From Holacanthus passer (lineage: Eukaryota; Chordata; Actinopteri; Pomacanthidae), in assembly GCA_025331565.1 (NCBI GenBank), contig JAFREQ010000026.1, forward strand, positions 5,570,501 through 5,634,500: a stretch of 64,000 nucleotides of DNA, read 5' to 3'. The position numbers and the translations under genes are program-made. Of this stretch, positions 1 through 13,900 are shown piece after piece (positions within the stretch are counted from its first letter, which is position 1; each line of letters starts with the position of its first letter). Below the pieces are notes generated by a model. That model was not told the origin of the DNA. It saw only the letters and a list, made by a program, of their open reading frames with translations, and ran no database searches.

Positions 1-1216
1 TTATAATTAAATGATTGCTGATTGGCTGGTCTGGTATGGGGGTGGGGCTTTTACATGTTAACTGAGTAGAATTAGTGGAAAGTGGAATTATTTATGATGG
101 AAGAGTGTGTGTGTTCTCAGTTGTTGTGTGTGTGTTCCAGCTGGATCTAAGCTGAAAACGTGTCCATATAATGGTAAGATGCTGTGGTTAAGAGGTGGTG
201 GTTCAAACTTGGGTCCAATGCAGTTTCTGCTGGGGCTGTACGATGTCCACATAATAATGATAATAATGATAATAAATGTGTTGAGTTAGCACAGAATGCT
301 AACTGTTGGCATGTTAAAATTTTGTCTAAATCTAACATTTTTCATCATTTTACTATATTAGAGGAACTGTTTCTGACAAGGAGACAGCAGGGAGAAATAA
401 ACTTCATGATTTTTAATGTCACAGCCTTTTACCGGGTAGATCCTCAACTGTAAAACCACATCGTGCAGCCTTGTGTCCAACTCTATCATATACCTCTCAT
501 TCTGTTAAACCTTTTTCATTTCAGAGTTGTGATGGTTTCATTAGATTTAGCTGGTTTCTAATCTGGAATTTTTTCTAAAATCTAAAGTTTGAATCTGAAG
601 CAGCAGAGGTGTGGATTCAAGTCACATGACTTGATTCATGAACGTGAGAAATTATAAGACTTTCAGCGTGTGTTCAACTTTTCAGCCTTGACTTCTTGAC
701 TTCAATGCCAAGACTTGACTGTGGCGACTTTTAAAACTGTGACTTTTCTCATCTCTGGTCTGGTTTCTTATTCACAGTACTGATTAATTCTGGTGATAAT
801 CAACAAACTCTGTTTGTGTGGGCTGTGATTTCTGCTGTATTCAGTCTCAGTCTGAGGTGAGTTTTGTAAAGAAAAAACATCCAGAGGTAAAAAGCACTCC
901 CAGTTCCCTAAACTGAGTCCAGCTTTGTGTTGGAAGTTTGTTGGCTTCACTGCATATTCAGCTTCACAGATGAAGAATAAAGCAGAGAACAAGAATCTTT
1001 TATATGAAGTGTCTTATGTAATGTTTCTCATTAGGAAAAATTCTGAAACAAGCTGCCAGCTGAGACAAACTACATACTGTTGAACTTCAGTATGCAAGAA
1101 GAGACAGTTTGATACTCACTGCTTTTCAGGTGGAATTTTCCTTTAAGACAGATCAGATTAGTGTGAACACTGCATCTCCTGAATACATTAAACACACACA
1201 GATGCTTGATCATGAT
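1..1216. other. Intronic sequence, nothing recognised
   Basis: AT-rich, non-coding, upstream of the first exon found. No VPS13C chorein exon could be read here; a short acceptor/donor-flanked stretch near 141-173 does not translate to VPS13 sequence. Confidence 0.6.
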
Positions 1217-1341
1217 GGGAACTGTTGGGTCTCTATGGATAGTATTATAAAGAGTATGGTCTAGACCTGCTCTGTATGTAAAGTGCCTTGAGATGGCTTT
1301 TGTTGTGATTTGGCATTATACAAATAAAATTGAATTGAATA
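1217..1341 (-). repeat. Truncated copy of the CAATTCAATT-tailed teleost repeat
   Basis: Reverse-complement of the start of the repeat at 13385-14090: shared segments include the CAATTCAATT run, a CCAAATCACAACAA motif, CAAGGCAC, and GAGACCCAACAG. Confidence 0.7.
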
Positions 1342-1838
1342 GTTTCTTCAGTTAACTCAGGAAAGAATAGCTTGTTTTGTAAGGGACGAAACAGCTTATG
1401 ACCGTGTTTACTTGGAGCTCATATGGCCACAATGTTCACACCGTAATTACAAGCAGCCGAGTGGGAGAAACTGTTCACTTCAGCCACTGAGTTGTAATTT
1501 AGAGTTGGAGATATCATGATTTTCTGATGGCGACAATATATCCTACTTGATGAAAAGCCTACAATGGACATCTCAGCAATCTGTTGACAGAAAGGCTGCA
1601 AATTCACCATCACTGGCCGTTACATCCAAATGTAATTCAGTGTTAAAGGGATAGTTTGGGTTGTATGGGGCTGAATAAGTACTTATCTGTTGTCAATGTA
1701 TTACCTACAGTAGATGGTGGTCAACACACCCACAGTTTGGAGAAGCAGCACATGAATGCAGCATCAGGTAGTAAAGGAGGTTGTTGGAATAGAAAATCTG
1801 AATGCAGACTCTTTTCTTTGATTTGTATATTTCTATAG

Positions 1839-1940
1839 CAATAAAGTATGATGCAGGGAAGGAGGAGCGTTACCAACAGGAGGCGAAGCAGAGAGAGCTG
1901 CAACGCATCGAGGAGGCGCTACAGATGGCTGCACGCAGAG
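1839..1940 (+). CDS. vps13c: vps13c window exon 1
   Basis: Window codons 1-33, from IKYDAGKEERYQQEAKQREL to EALQMAARR. It follows the chorein domain end in VPS13C. The acceptor is ttctatag and the donor gtgaga; one base carries over. Upstream chorein exons are left of the window. Confidence 0.9.
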
Positions 1941-4900
1941 GTGAGACAGGCTGACCTCTGACTAACCTCTTACTGACCTCTCAGATCTGTGACCTCTGGT
2001 AGACCTCTGACTTATTCTGTTACACCTGAGGATTCACTTGGCTTTTGTTCTGCTGCTGTCACTTATTCTGCTGATTTTAACTTTCTCTTCCTGCAGTCAG
2101 ACAAACTCAAATAGAGCAGATACCCAACGCAAACATCACGCATTTAAAGCAACACCAGTGCTACATAAGAATGAGTGTCTCTAGCTTCATTTTTCATTTT
2201 GTGTTGTGTGAGGTATACAGTCTGTCCCAGTTCAGAGATGTATGAGGAACTTGTAAAGCTAAGCAGTTAATGTATAACGCTGGACTAAAGATGTTAAATA
2301 TCTCAATAGCTTAAACATAAAGACCTTACAAATGAAAACAGATTCTTGTCACATGATGTCACATCCAGGAGTCGATGCAGGAGGTGAGAGAGTGAGTTAT
2401 TTTACTGTCAGGCTGTCTTTTTACTTGCTTTAGTGAAAAAATCTAACATGTCTGTACTGTTCATGTTGCACTAAGAAGATGGACGAATGAACGAATGATG
2501 AATGAATGAATGAATGAATGAATGAGCGAATGTAAAGATGAATGCATTAACATGTTGTCTGCACTGTTCATGCTGCTTTTGCTGTCAGCGTCTCAAACTG
2601 GAGATCTGCTGTTCAGTCTGGAGACTGTTGTTTACAAGGAGCCTCACAACGGTAACACATACACACAGTGTTACACAAAGTAAAACATTTACTTACACAC
2701 ACGCGCTGTAACTCACACATATACAGAATTAAACTTTGTGATGTGTGCTCAGTCTCATCATGCTGCTTCCTCTGCATAGTCTTTGAAAATATAGCTGCTA
2801 CCATGTTGGCAGTTTCCTTCCATCTGTGGCTTTATTGTCATAGCTCAGACTACATTTACTGTACAGTAACAGAGCATGTTGAGTCAACAGTTTGTCTCTC
2901 AGCTGGTTTTCATATAAAGTTTCAGTAAAGCCTCTCACCTCCACCTGCCTCCTCAGGACTCTGCTGGTTTAATTATCACTGTGACACTGAATATGAATTT
3001 TACCCCTCAGAAGATGAAGATTTTCCTGCTGTTTGTCTCTCTTTGTGTTTTGGGGCTTTTCTGTCACTAACTGCAATATTTCTCTTTAATGCTGCCAAAG
3101 TCCCTAAAGGATTTAAAATGCATAAAAAGCCCAAAAAAGGCTTGAAGAAGCTGAAACGGCACGACCACAAAGCAGGTAAGGTTTGTTATTTAATGGTTTC
3201 ACCTGCTGGAGGATGAAGACATTTAAAACTGACTCTAATATCTGTGTCCAGACAGATGTTCATGTTAAACTGAGGTTTAACGATTCTGACAGCACAGTTC
3301 CAGTCATTTTAGAGTCCAGGCTGAGCACGATGCAAGTTTTCCCCTTCAGTCTGTACAGTTTGTACTGTGCAGACATTAGCTGTTTTTAGTTTCTGAAACA
3401 GTTTCTTCCTGCACATGTATCTTCACCTCCTCCAGTGATCATTCAGTCAGTAGCAGAGACTGCGATATCCTGACTGTGAGTCCCTCATGTGGGTCAAACT
3501 ATACAAATACCAGATCCTCTATTTCCCATAATGCAGCTTGATAATGAGCTTCAGGAAATGTCAAAGACCACAGACTTTCAGAAAGATGGTGAGGATAAAT
3601 ATTTCAGTGCTATGAATTCAGCGGAGTTTATTCTATTTTCAACATGAGGTATTCTTATTAGTTAAAAAAAAAAAAGATTAGTTATAAAATTCAGATCATC
3701 ACAGACTTTCCTTATTCTTCCAGAAACTGATGAAGTTAGACATGAAAGTTGTCAGTTATCGCATGAATTTCACTTCAGTTTTATTGTTTGAACAAGAACG
3801 GAGACATTTCATTGAGAACAGAAGCAAAGAAACGAAAAACAAGAAATAAAGAATTATGAGACGTAAATTAAGGAAAAATTTAGAATAAAATAAATCATAA
3901 CATTTAAACTCTTTCAAATTACATTTAATATCTCAAAATTTTACTTTAATTCTGATTTGAAGCATTTTTTATCCTTTATCGTGCACACCTGATTTATGGC
4001 AGAACTTGGTTTCTGTACTTCAGGTATGATTCATAGATTATATATTTCTCATCCAATTTATTTTATTTCTTAAACAAAACTAAATCAACATCCAGTTTCA
4101 CATTGGTCTGTTCAGGTCCAGGTCTGATCATCTGACAGAAGGCCTGATTTCAGTTTTCAGGTCTCAGGACGCATCTTTTGTCATAGTTTTTTGTTTTTCT
4201 TTTATTTTCAGAGAAACCTCTGGAGGAGAAGAAGGACACGTTTGTGGAGAAACTGGCCACTCAGGTGATCAAAAACCTGCAGGTGAAGATCAGCAGCATC
4301 CACCTGCGCTACGAGGATGATGTGAGTACTGATCCATGTTCAGGTTGAAGGTCTGGTCCAGGTTCAGGTCCTGATGGTCAGCTGTACAGTGTTCAGAGTG
4401 ATGTCATTGTTCTGATAGACAGGTGAGTCAGATCTCACCTGTACTGAAGTACAGGGAATGAGGAATGTCAGCAGGCAAACTGTGACCTGTAAGCTTCTCT
4501 GTCATGTGACTGCTTGTTTGTTTCAGCTGTCAGACCCACAGCGCCCCCTGTCTATGGGACTAACACTATCAGAGCTCAGCCTGCAGGTAACACACACACA
4601 CACACACACACATACTTGTACCTCTATACGTGCCTTCTCTAAAAATAGGGCAAACTTGTAGTTGATGAGAAATGTGCAGCGACTAGTCGACTAATTGTTT
4701 GAAATGACAACTACTAGTTGACTAGGAAATTTTACTTAAAACTAACCTGGCCATATTTGGGCTATCACTTTTTATTTCTTCATTACTTCTAACATGGGAT
4801 AAATTTAATATTAAAGCTGCAATGACCCATTGGCCTGACTGACAGCGCTAATCTATAAGTCCGATTCTCACTTTAAATCTAAAACCAGGTCCAAACCCTC

Positions 4901-7900
4901 AAACAGTAGTTTGAAGAAGTGAGGAGCAGACAGAATGTCGTCGCTGTCAGAGTGTAAAACTCAAACTGGTCCCCACAAAGATACAACACTCACACAAACA
5001 CACCTGTCACAGGTGTTATTTTTATTATTGCTATTGTTATTTTTCATTTTTCAGACCACTGATGAAAACTGGAAGCCATGTATCCTGAACGAAGCAGCAA
5101 AGATCATCTATAAGGTGACAGACACTCCGAAACTCTGTTTCTTTCTCTGGTTTCTTTTGATGAACTTCAGTCACCTGGTTACGTTGGCTTTCAGCAGTAA
5201 TTTCATTCATTGTCAATTAAATCACAAATCTGATTTTCATAGTCGGGCAGGGGATTAGAGGGGGGATGAAGGGATGTTTCCGAAATACAGGTAATTGGTC
5301 GAGAAAAATCTGATGAATGAAAAGCTACATGAAAGATTTCATTACCTGGTTTTTTAAGCTGCAAGTAAATTGAAGTACAGAAACAAATTCTCTGTTAGCA
5401 AGAGCTACAAAGAAAATCCTCCTTCTGGCCTGCAGAGATTTAAATGGCTCCTTCTTACGTCTCCAGTCTTGTGACTCCATATATTTGGTAGTAGAGACTT
5501 TGCCGTTAAACTTCCACTAAATAAGTGGGACACAAGCTCTGGTGAGATGTTCTGGTGAACTCTAGACTGAAAACACATGCTTTCTCTGTAGGCTTTGGCC
5601 TTCCCTTGTTTCCCTTACTGGAAATCATCAACGTATTTCTTCTTTGACAGGCAGTTTCTGTTCAGTTGCTATATGAACCTGATATTTAATTTCCTTACCT
5701 CAGTCCTGTTCTTACTTTAATATTGTTGCCTGTAAATTTGGGACTCTGTGTTGCAGACTCTAGGGGTGATATGCACTTTAAAAAACTGAAGTTCAATATT
5801 TGAATAACAACGTTCTGTAATATGATGGGTTCATATGAGAGTCAGTGTGATGGAGCAAAATCGACAAAATTAGCATTTGTGACTGTGATTTTTTTTATTG
5901 TTTTTGATTTGTTTATGACTTGTTTATGTGTTTATTTGTTCAGCTTGGTCGTCTGGAGTGTCTCTGCGCGTACTGGAATGTCAACGGTCCAATCCTGTAC
6001 AAAGGATCATGGGAAGACATTGTGGTGAGTTGATGCTATTTCTCTTTTGCAACGAAAACAAACAGCAGCAGAGACTTACATCTGACAAACCAACAACAAA
6101 TAGAAAAATGTTCAAAAAGAAATGAATGAATGAATGAATGAATGAATTTTTACTTTCTCACCATTAAAATGGTTGGTCCAATGTGGGATTACATAATAAT
6201 ATGTAATAATATGTAATATAACAACAACCTAAAAGCAGCCTGAACCAAATATTGTTCTTCACGAGCAGATGATGTTGAAACACTCAGACAGATCAGATCA
6301 AACGGTTTCTTTTGTTTTTTTGTTTTTTTTAGTTTTACTGAATAATGTCTATCTGAGGTTATGATCATATTTAATTGAGGGGATCAGTTTGTGTATCACC
6401 GGCTGAGATTATTTGGTTTCACTGGAGCCTGGAGCACATAGGTGGCGAAGAGGGGAGCCATCAGGAGGCTACTGAATGATCCAGAATGTTCTGGTTGAGA
6501 GGGTGTGATCTGTGTGGCATTGAGGCCTGAACACACTATGTCTTTAAATGCTGACATTTCCCACTGATTTCAATTCATTGGGTTTGCTGTAATCAAAGGA
6601 TCCACTCAATGAGGCAATTTTTTTTGCAAAGGGTTAAACTTTGATGAGCTTTGACTGGCAATTCACCCAAATTGTCCTGGAGAGCCAGAGAATCCAAAAA
6701 GGAGGAAAAACAAGTAGATTGCTGTATTACATAATGCCACAAAAGACAGAGCAAAAGCTGTTTTGTGTTTAGCCTTTAGCCCCAAAACAGTTTAGTCCAA
6801 TCCAGTTCACAACAAAACAAAAAGAAAGACTTCTCAAAAGTCCGCTCCAGGATTTACCAGTGATCGATACGTAACCGAAGTAAAAGAAATCAAGATTGAA
6901 ATTATAGCGTCTGTATTTGCAGTTCACTAACGGTAACTATTTACAGTATAAGCAGATAAAGCTGGTGTATCTGTCCACCATTGACCAACAAGCACTGATA
7001 GATTTCCCAGAGGTTGGTTTCAAACTGTGCAGATTCACACTGGTTCCAAAATGGTGGAAGGAGAGCCCCATTGACATCCAGACAGCAGAGACTCTACAAA
7101 TCTTCAGACTGGAAACTGAGCATGCAGTGATAAAACTCAACTTTAACATATTTGATGAAGCTGATGTATTTGCACGATTATTGCAGTTGTTGGGTTGTAT
7201 CCACATGGTTGTACTTATTGTAAGTCATTTCGGATAAAGGTAAATAAAATATAATGCAATGTGTAATTGTGTATTTTGACCTGAATGCTCATCACCTCTT
7301 TATGACACATTATTGGTTTATTCAGTGAACCTTGTTTTGTGTTAAATATGTCACCATGTTAGAGATCACATATTTAATCAATCAGTGACAATGACATTTT
7401 ATGATGTCACTTCCTGCCTCTTTGTCAGTATAAACCTGTTGATGCTGCCTGATGAAGAGCTCCCAGCTTGAAACATGTTCCAACTCTTTTCTCTGTTTTG
7501 CCACCACATTCAGTTTTAAGACTTGTTTTACTCAACCAACAGTCCAAAATAGAAAGAGAATCAGTTTACAATCATGAATGACAATAAATCCTCTTATTTT
7601 AGAACCTGAAACCAGCAAATGTTACTGCAAACATCTACAATCACAAAATAGCTAGGGAATTCATTTAATTATTAATTACTTGAAATGTAAATGAATTAAA
7701 ACAGTTAATAAAAGTGGTAACCAGATCATCAAAGGTGGTAATGAGTATTTCTTTAGTATTTTATTATTTTATCCTTCAGAGATATGCCTTTATTTTGTTA
7801 AATGTCTTCTACTTTGTTTTCCCCTGAGATGAAGAAAAGATGGACATTCACATCTCCACTTCTCTGTTTGTCCAGGATCAGTTGAAGTGTGGGATCAGCA

Positions 7901-10900
7901 GCAAAGACCAGGAGCTTCCTCACCACCAGTACAGTGAGTTCACATGGCATTAGAAACTGTTGACTGAGAATAGCAGGATATTATAATGTAATATTATATT
8001 TTATATTATAATATGTTAATTTACTTTTTTTAATCAATATCAGTGTGCTACCTGCATGGTTTCATAATTTGTTCCAGCTGTTTGTTTCAGGGGGCTGCAC
8101 GGTGGCGCAGTGGTTAGCACTGGCCCCTCACAGCTAGAAGGTTCGCGTCCCGGTTATGACGCCCGAGATCCTTCTGTGTGGAGTTTGCATGTTCTCCCTG
8201 TGCAGCGTGGGTTTTCACCGGGTACTCCGGCTTCCTCCCACAGTCCAAAAACATGCTGAGGTTAATTGAATATTCTAAATTGTCCGTAGGTGTGAATGTG
8301 AGTGTGTGTGTTTGTCCTGTGTGTGGCCCTGCGATGGACTGGCGACCTGTCCAGGGTGTCCCCTGCCTTTGCCCTAAGTCGGCTGGGATAGGCTCCAGCC
8401 CCCCCGCGACCCTGCAGAGGATTAAGCGACGTACAGATAATAGATGTTTGTTTCAGAATTTCTAAGAACTTTAACATCAGATAACATCACTGACAGATGC
8501 ATAACTTTACCAAAATAAAAGATGTTGCTGTTTAGTGCAACAGGTCAAACTGATAAACCAGCAAATGAAGAAAAGATGTTGGCTGCTTTCCCTAATCAGG
8601 CAGATTTTACATTAAAAGCGTCTTTTGTTTGTCCGTCTTTCATGTTATAGTTTAATTTTTATTTGATTAAAATTGTCCTTATGTGTCTTAGATCTTTAGT
8701 GTCAGATAAAACTTTTTGTCTGGTTTTAGTCTCGTTTTCCACGTGGAACAAGTTGTCAAATAGTTTTTAATAAAATAAAAACTGGTGCATGGCACGCTGT
8801 GTAAAACATAAATAAAACAGAATGTGATCATTTGTTAGTCCTTTTTGACATATACTCAATTGAAAACAGTACAGAGACTAGGGCTGCACAATTCTGGCAA
8901 AAATGTGAATCATGATTTTTTTGCTTAGAATTGAGATCATGATTCTCTGGCATGGATTTTTTGGATTTTTTTCACAAAATGTTTATTGCACTGATGAAGT
9001 TTAAGAAAACACAAAAAGAACATTCAAATGGTCATTCAAGTAGAGTGAGCAGCAGGAACTTTGCTTATTGCTATTATTGCTGTTGAGCATAACGACAAAA
9101 GTAAAAAATAAAAGAGAGATGTGGCTGATGAAAACTTATCATCATATACACATCGAACAGTGAGATTTCCTTAGGACGTAGAGTATATGGCCCTGAACAT
9201 GGCCCTGAACATAGCACTGCAGAATCATCATACTGTACTTTGTAGTGGCGTTTAAGGTGATTGGAGAGATTTGTAGTGTTGCCTTGCGGTTTCGCAACGA
9301 CAGCCAAACATACTTTACAATGCACCTCAGACTGTTTGTCATTGTCCGGCTTGAATCCGAAATGCCTCCACACCGCCGAATGCAAACCTTTTATGGGCAC
9401 GAGTTCGGGTGGGTTATTCTCGCCACTACCACTGGGCTTTTCATCCATTTCACTCTCCTTACTGCAGGCGTTCCTCCACCGTAATTCTCACTCACTCTTT
9501 CCTCACTCAGCTGCAGCCGGCAGCAGGCAGCAGCAGGAGCAGGCTCATGTGTTTTAAAGATGCTTTACCATTGGTTGAGGGAGGAGGCAGCGGCGGTGCT
9601 GCGTTTGGGGGCATTTGTTTATAATGCAGCTCATGAAATAAAATGCTTAAGAATCGTCCGCGTTTAGAAATGAGATCACATACATGTGTGAATCGATATC
9701 GCGATCTTTTAATGATTAATTGTGCAGCCCTAACAGAGACAATATATTTAATGTTTGTCCTCTTTGACTTCATTCATTTTTGTAAATATCTGTTACTTCT
9801 GAATTTGATGCAGCAACACGTTTCAAACAAGTTGGGACAGGAGCAACAAAAGACTGTGAAAGTTGTGGACTGATCCAAAAACACCTGTTTGGATCATTCC
9901 ACAGGTAAACAGGTTCATTGGTAACAGGTGATAGTATCATGATGATGGATGGTTCAGAACTGTGTGAAAAACTGTGGGCAAATAGTCCAGCAGTTTAGGA
10001 ACAATGTTTCTCAATGGACAATTGCATGGAAATTAGGGATTTCACCATTGACAATCCGTAATATCACCAAAAGATTTAGAGAATCTGGTGAAATCTCCAC
10101 TTGTAGGGGTGAGGTCAAAAACCAACATTGTTTGCCCGTGACCTTTGATCCCTCAGGTGGCACTGTCTTAAAAACTGACATGGTTGTATAAAGGATACTG
10201 CTACATGAACTTGTGAATATTTCATAAAACCGTTCAGACTCTGCCATCCAAAGTGAAAACCACATTTCAGATTGTTTTTGAAAATTACTAATATTGTGTC
10301 CTCTTCTTTTACAGTTATTAGATTATCAGCTGGTTGTTTTAACAGTGTTAACTTTCCACCGATATGTTGCTTTGTTTGTAGTTTTCAAGCCAATCTTTGC
10401 CTCGGCTAAAATGTGCATCAACCCAAACGCTGAGCTGGAACTGAAAACCCCGAAAGCAAATCTTCACCTGGAGGTTCAGAACATTGCCATAGAGATGACC
10501 AGACCACAGGTAACATGTGAGACTGTCAGGTCAGGCTGTTTCAACTTTAAATGTGCTGTGGGATACAAAAGTCTGAGATCACAATGAAAATCTTGTGAAC
10601 ATGAATTTGGAAATAATCAGATGGATTACTCAGGTGTATTTGATTGACTCATCAGAGGCTTTTATAAGTAACTCAACCTGCAGCTGTTCACATGTTATAA
10701 ATATGGCCATGTCTCAAGTCCAGCAGATCATTGCTCACTAAGCAGAACTGTGACAGTGAGAAACATCAGAACTAAGTGAAAGTGAAAGGAGATTTCTCAG
10801 AGTCAAATCATGGCAAGACTGAAGGTTTCTAAGGGGGCAGTTCATGGTACTTTGCAGAAACTGGATCTGTTGTATCCAAAGCAGAATCAGACAGAACAAA

Positions 10901-13900
10901 AGTGACGAAACCGTCAGAAGATCAACACATCAGGCTGAGTTCTCTGAGAGATAGAAAATCAACTTCATCACAGATACAGAATTAACTAAATAACTACAAA
11001 AACACAAGACTCCAATCAGTAAAAGTCCTGTAAAAAATGGCTGAGTTGTAGTGTCTCAGAGGACGAAGAGCAGATTCTAAACCTCTTCTCAGGAGGGAAA
11101 TACGGTCAAATGCTTAGGATGGGCTGAGAATGATTGGTGATTGGAAAAAGTCCTATTTACAGATGAATCCAAGTTTGAGATTTATGGCAGTAGCAGAAGG
11201 ATGAATGTGAGGAGACAAACGGGAGAGAGAATGAAACCGCAGGTGTCTGGAGTTGTGTGGACACCTGCACCAAACTGCCTCCACCCTGACTAAAGAGAAG
11301 AAGCCCTCCATCCTTCAGAGACATGCTTCACCCTCTGGTTTGAAGGATTCCTTCTGCAGCAGGACAAAGACCTCAAAGCTCTGCAAGAAACATCTGAAGA
11401 CCAAAGAAGACCCAAGACCAAGTCCTGACTGTCCTGTTTCCTTCACAGTCTGAACTCAACCCCACTGAACATTTATTACACCTGAAGACAAGCATTCTGT
11501 GACATCACAAGAAGCTCTTTGGAATATGTTTGAACAGGTTTGCACAAACTTGTCGAGACCTGCTGGAGTGCATGTTGTCATTAAAGCAAAAGGGGGGACT
11601 ACCCAAAAAACGTCTATTTTTCAAAGTTTCAACTTATTCACTTTCTACTTTTAAGCTAATATCCGTGTCTCTAATAAGTGTTTTGTCCCCCTGTGTTCTG
11701 TTCCTCTGCAGTATCTGACCATGGTGGAGCTGCTGGAGTCCATTGATTGCATGGTGAAGAATGCCCCCTACAGGAGGTTCAGGCCTGACGTCTCTGTCCA
11801 CAACAGTGCCAAACTCTGGTCAGTTCAATGCAAATGTCAGAAAGGAAACAAACAGTACAAGCTAAAACTGATCAGAGTTTGGTTTTAGAAGTTTAATCTG
11901 AAGCAACTCTGGCATCCTATTGGTGCCTCCTACAGAGTCTATTATCGCCTCAACATGAACAAATATCAATCTGGTCATTTGCAAAGATTAGATTAAGAGT
12001 ATGGAGTCATTAAAATCCGGCTATAATAAAATATGAGGCTGCATTTATTTTTTATCTTACTCAATCTTATTTTTTAACTAAATGTTAACCTTTGAGTGTG
12101 AAATTCTGCTTCTTTGTCTTGAACCACGAGGTCAGTGTAGCGTGAAGGAAAAACAAAAATGAATACAATTGGGTTGAAATACCAAATATTCAAGTACTAA
12201 CCCAAAAATTCTGTTAAAAATCCAAAAACCACCTGAGGAAAAGTAATGGGGGCTTTGAAATATAGAAGGGTTCATCCTCTGGAGAATGGGAACAAAATCA
12301 GAATGTTAACTTACAACCTGCCTGTAAGATTTTTGATGGTCCTTATAAAAAAGCGCAAGGTCTATCCTGAGAGCGGCACTGGAGGACAAACCACGAGTAA
12401 CGTGAGACAGTTACATGTTATCCTATGACCTTCATTCGAAACATAAGCAGCGAAGAACAAGTGGAGATACAGAGATGGTAATAAAAGCTGAGCCGCTGTG
12501 AGCTGTTTTAAGGTGTTTCAGGTAAAAGCTTTGACCTCATATGCAAAACAGCAGAAAGAAAATCTGTAAATGATCTCTGGCGGTGTCATGGGTTTGTTTT
12601 TTGTGCCTCTGCCAGGTGGAGGTACGCCTTCAATAGCATCCTTGAGGTCCACATCAGACGCTTCAGTCACATGTGGTCCTGGTCCAATATCAGACAACAC
12701 AGGGAGAACTTGAAGGCCTACAAGACCGCCTATAAGACCAAACTGCTGAGCCAGAATAAGCCGAACCAGGACACCGAACGACACATCCAGGTGCTGACGA
12801 CTGCCAGAAAGAGCCTGAATGTATTCTGTACACATACACGAACATCTGGGTTAAACAGCTTAAGTATCCAACTTACAGCCACTTCCTCAAAAAGCTTCCA
12901 GTCTAAACAGGTCACATGACAAACTTCTGCAGTTGTCAGAAGCAGTTTGGGTCATTTCAGTATCTCCATCCATCATCATCTTATTCTCAAATGTTGATTG
13001 TTCTGTCTACTGAAAATACACCAGTATTCAGAACAGAGCTGAAAAGATTTTTTGAATAACAATTTAGTTGTTTGACTGAAAATTAAGCAGAATTTAGATT
13101 ATCTGTTAGTCCTTGAAGTAATTTTTCAAACATTAACAGATAAATCTGTGTTACATAAACCGACCTCATCTCTGAAGCTTAGCTTGTGTTTGATACTGAT
13201 TTGTGTTTGGGTTTGACCTGCTGACTGGAGTCTGTTCCACTAATGTTTGTTTCCACCAGGATCTGGAGAAAGTTCTGGATGTCTTCAACATTACTTTGGC
13301 ACGGCAGCAGGCCCAGATGGAGGTAAATGTGCTGAAGACTGTAACTGGGATTTTCTGAGGAACAGAGGCAGACCACCAGTCCACTTCAATTCAATTCAAT
13401 TCAATTCAGTTTTATTTGTATAACGCCAAATCACAACAAAAGTTATTCTCAAGGCACTTTAAATACAGAGCAGGTCTGGACCGTACTCTTTATAATATTA
13501 CTTATAGAGACCCAACAGTTGCGAGGAAAAACTTCCTTTTAACAGGCAGAAATCTTGAACAGAACCAAGCTCAGTGATGGACAGACATCTGCCACGACTG
13601 GTTGGGTTTAGAGAGAGACAGAGAGACCGGAGGGGGACATGCAACACTACAATCCACAGGTGTGACAATAATAATAATAACAGTATTAAACAGAGACACG
13701 TGGTCAGTCGGAGGCTCGTAAACACGAGTCCAGACTCTGCAGCTCCAGTGACACACGAACCTGCAGAGAGCGACAGGAGAGAAGAGACAAAACTACGAGA
13801 GAGGTAAGAAGTTGCATTAGTAAGATGCATTGATGGGTTATGAATGGATACAGGAGGAGGAGAGAGAGAAGGAGAGAGAAGTTCAGTGCATCATGGGAAG

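Larger units (their letters stand above)
8782..10245 (+). mobile_element. Unclassified interspersed repeat (copy 1), split by a hAT
   Basis: Two halves, about 8782-8878 and 9741-10245, match copies at 44573-44990 and 46802-47395: GTGTAAAACATAAATAAAAC, a TGACATATACTCAA segment, AACACGTTTCAAACAAG, CACCTGTTTGGATC, and ATGGTTGTATAAAGGA. The hAT at 8879-9732 lies between them. It is probably a non-autonomous DNA transposon; the superfamily was not decided. Confidence 0.65.

Noticed and set aside
141..173. Possible small exon with AG and GT flanks
   Set aside because: Contains an in-frame stop in the likely phase and no VPS13C chorein similarity.
6917..7237. 106-codon open frame in intron 7
   Set aside because: No recognisable domain, no splice signals fitting the gene, and an equally long antisense frame over it.
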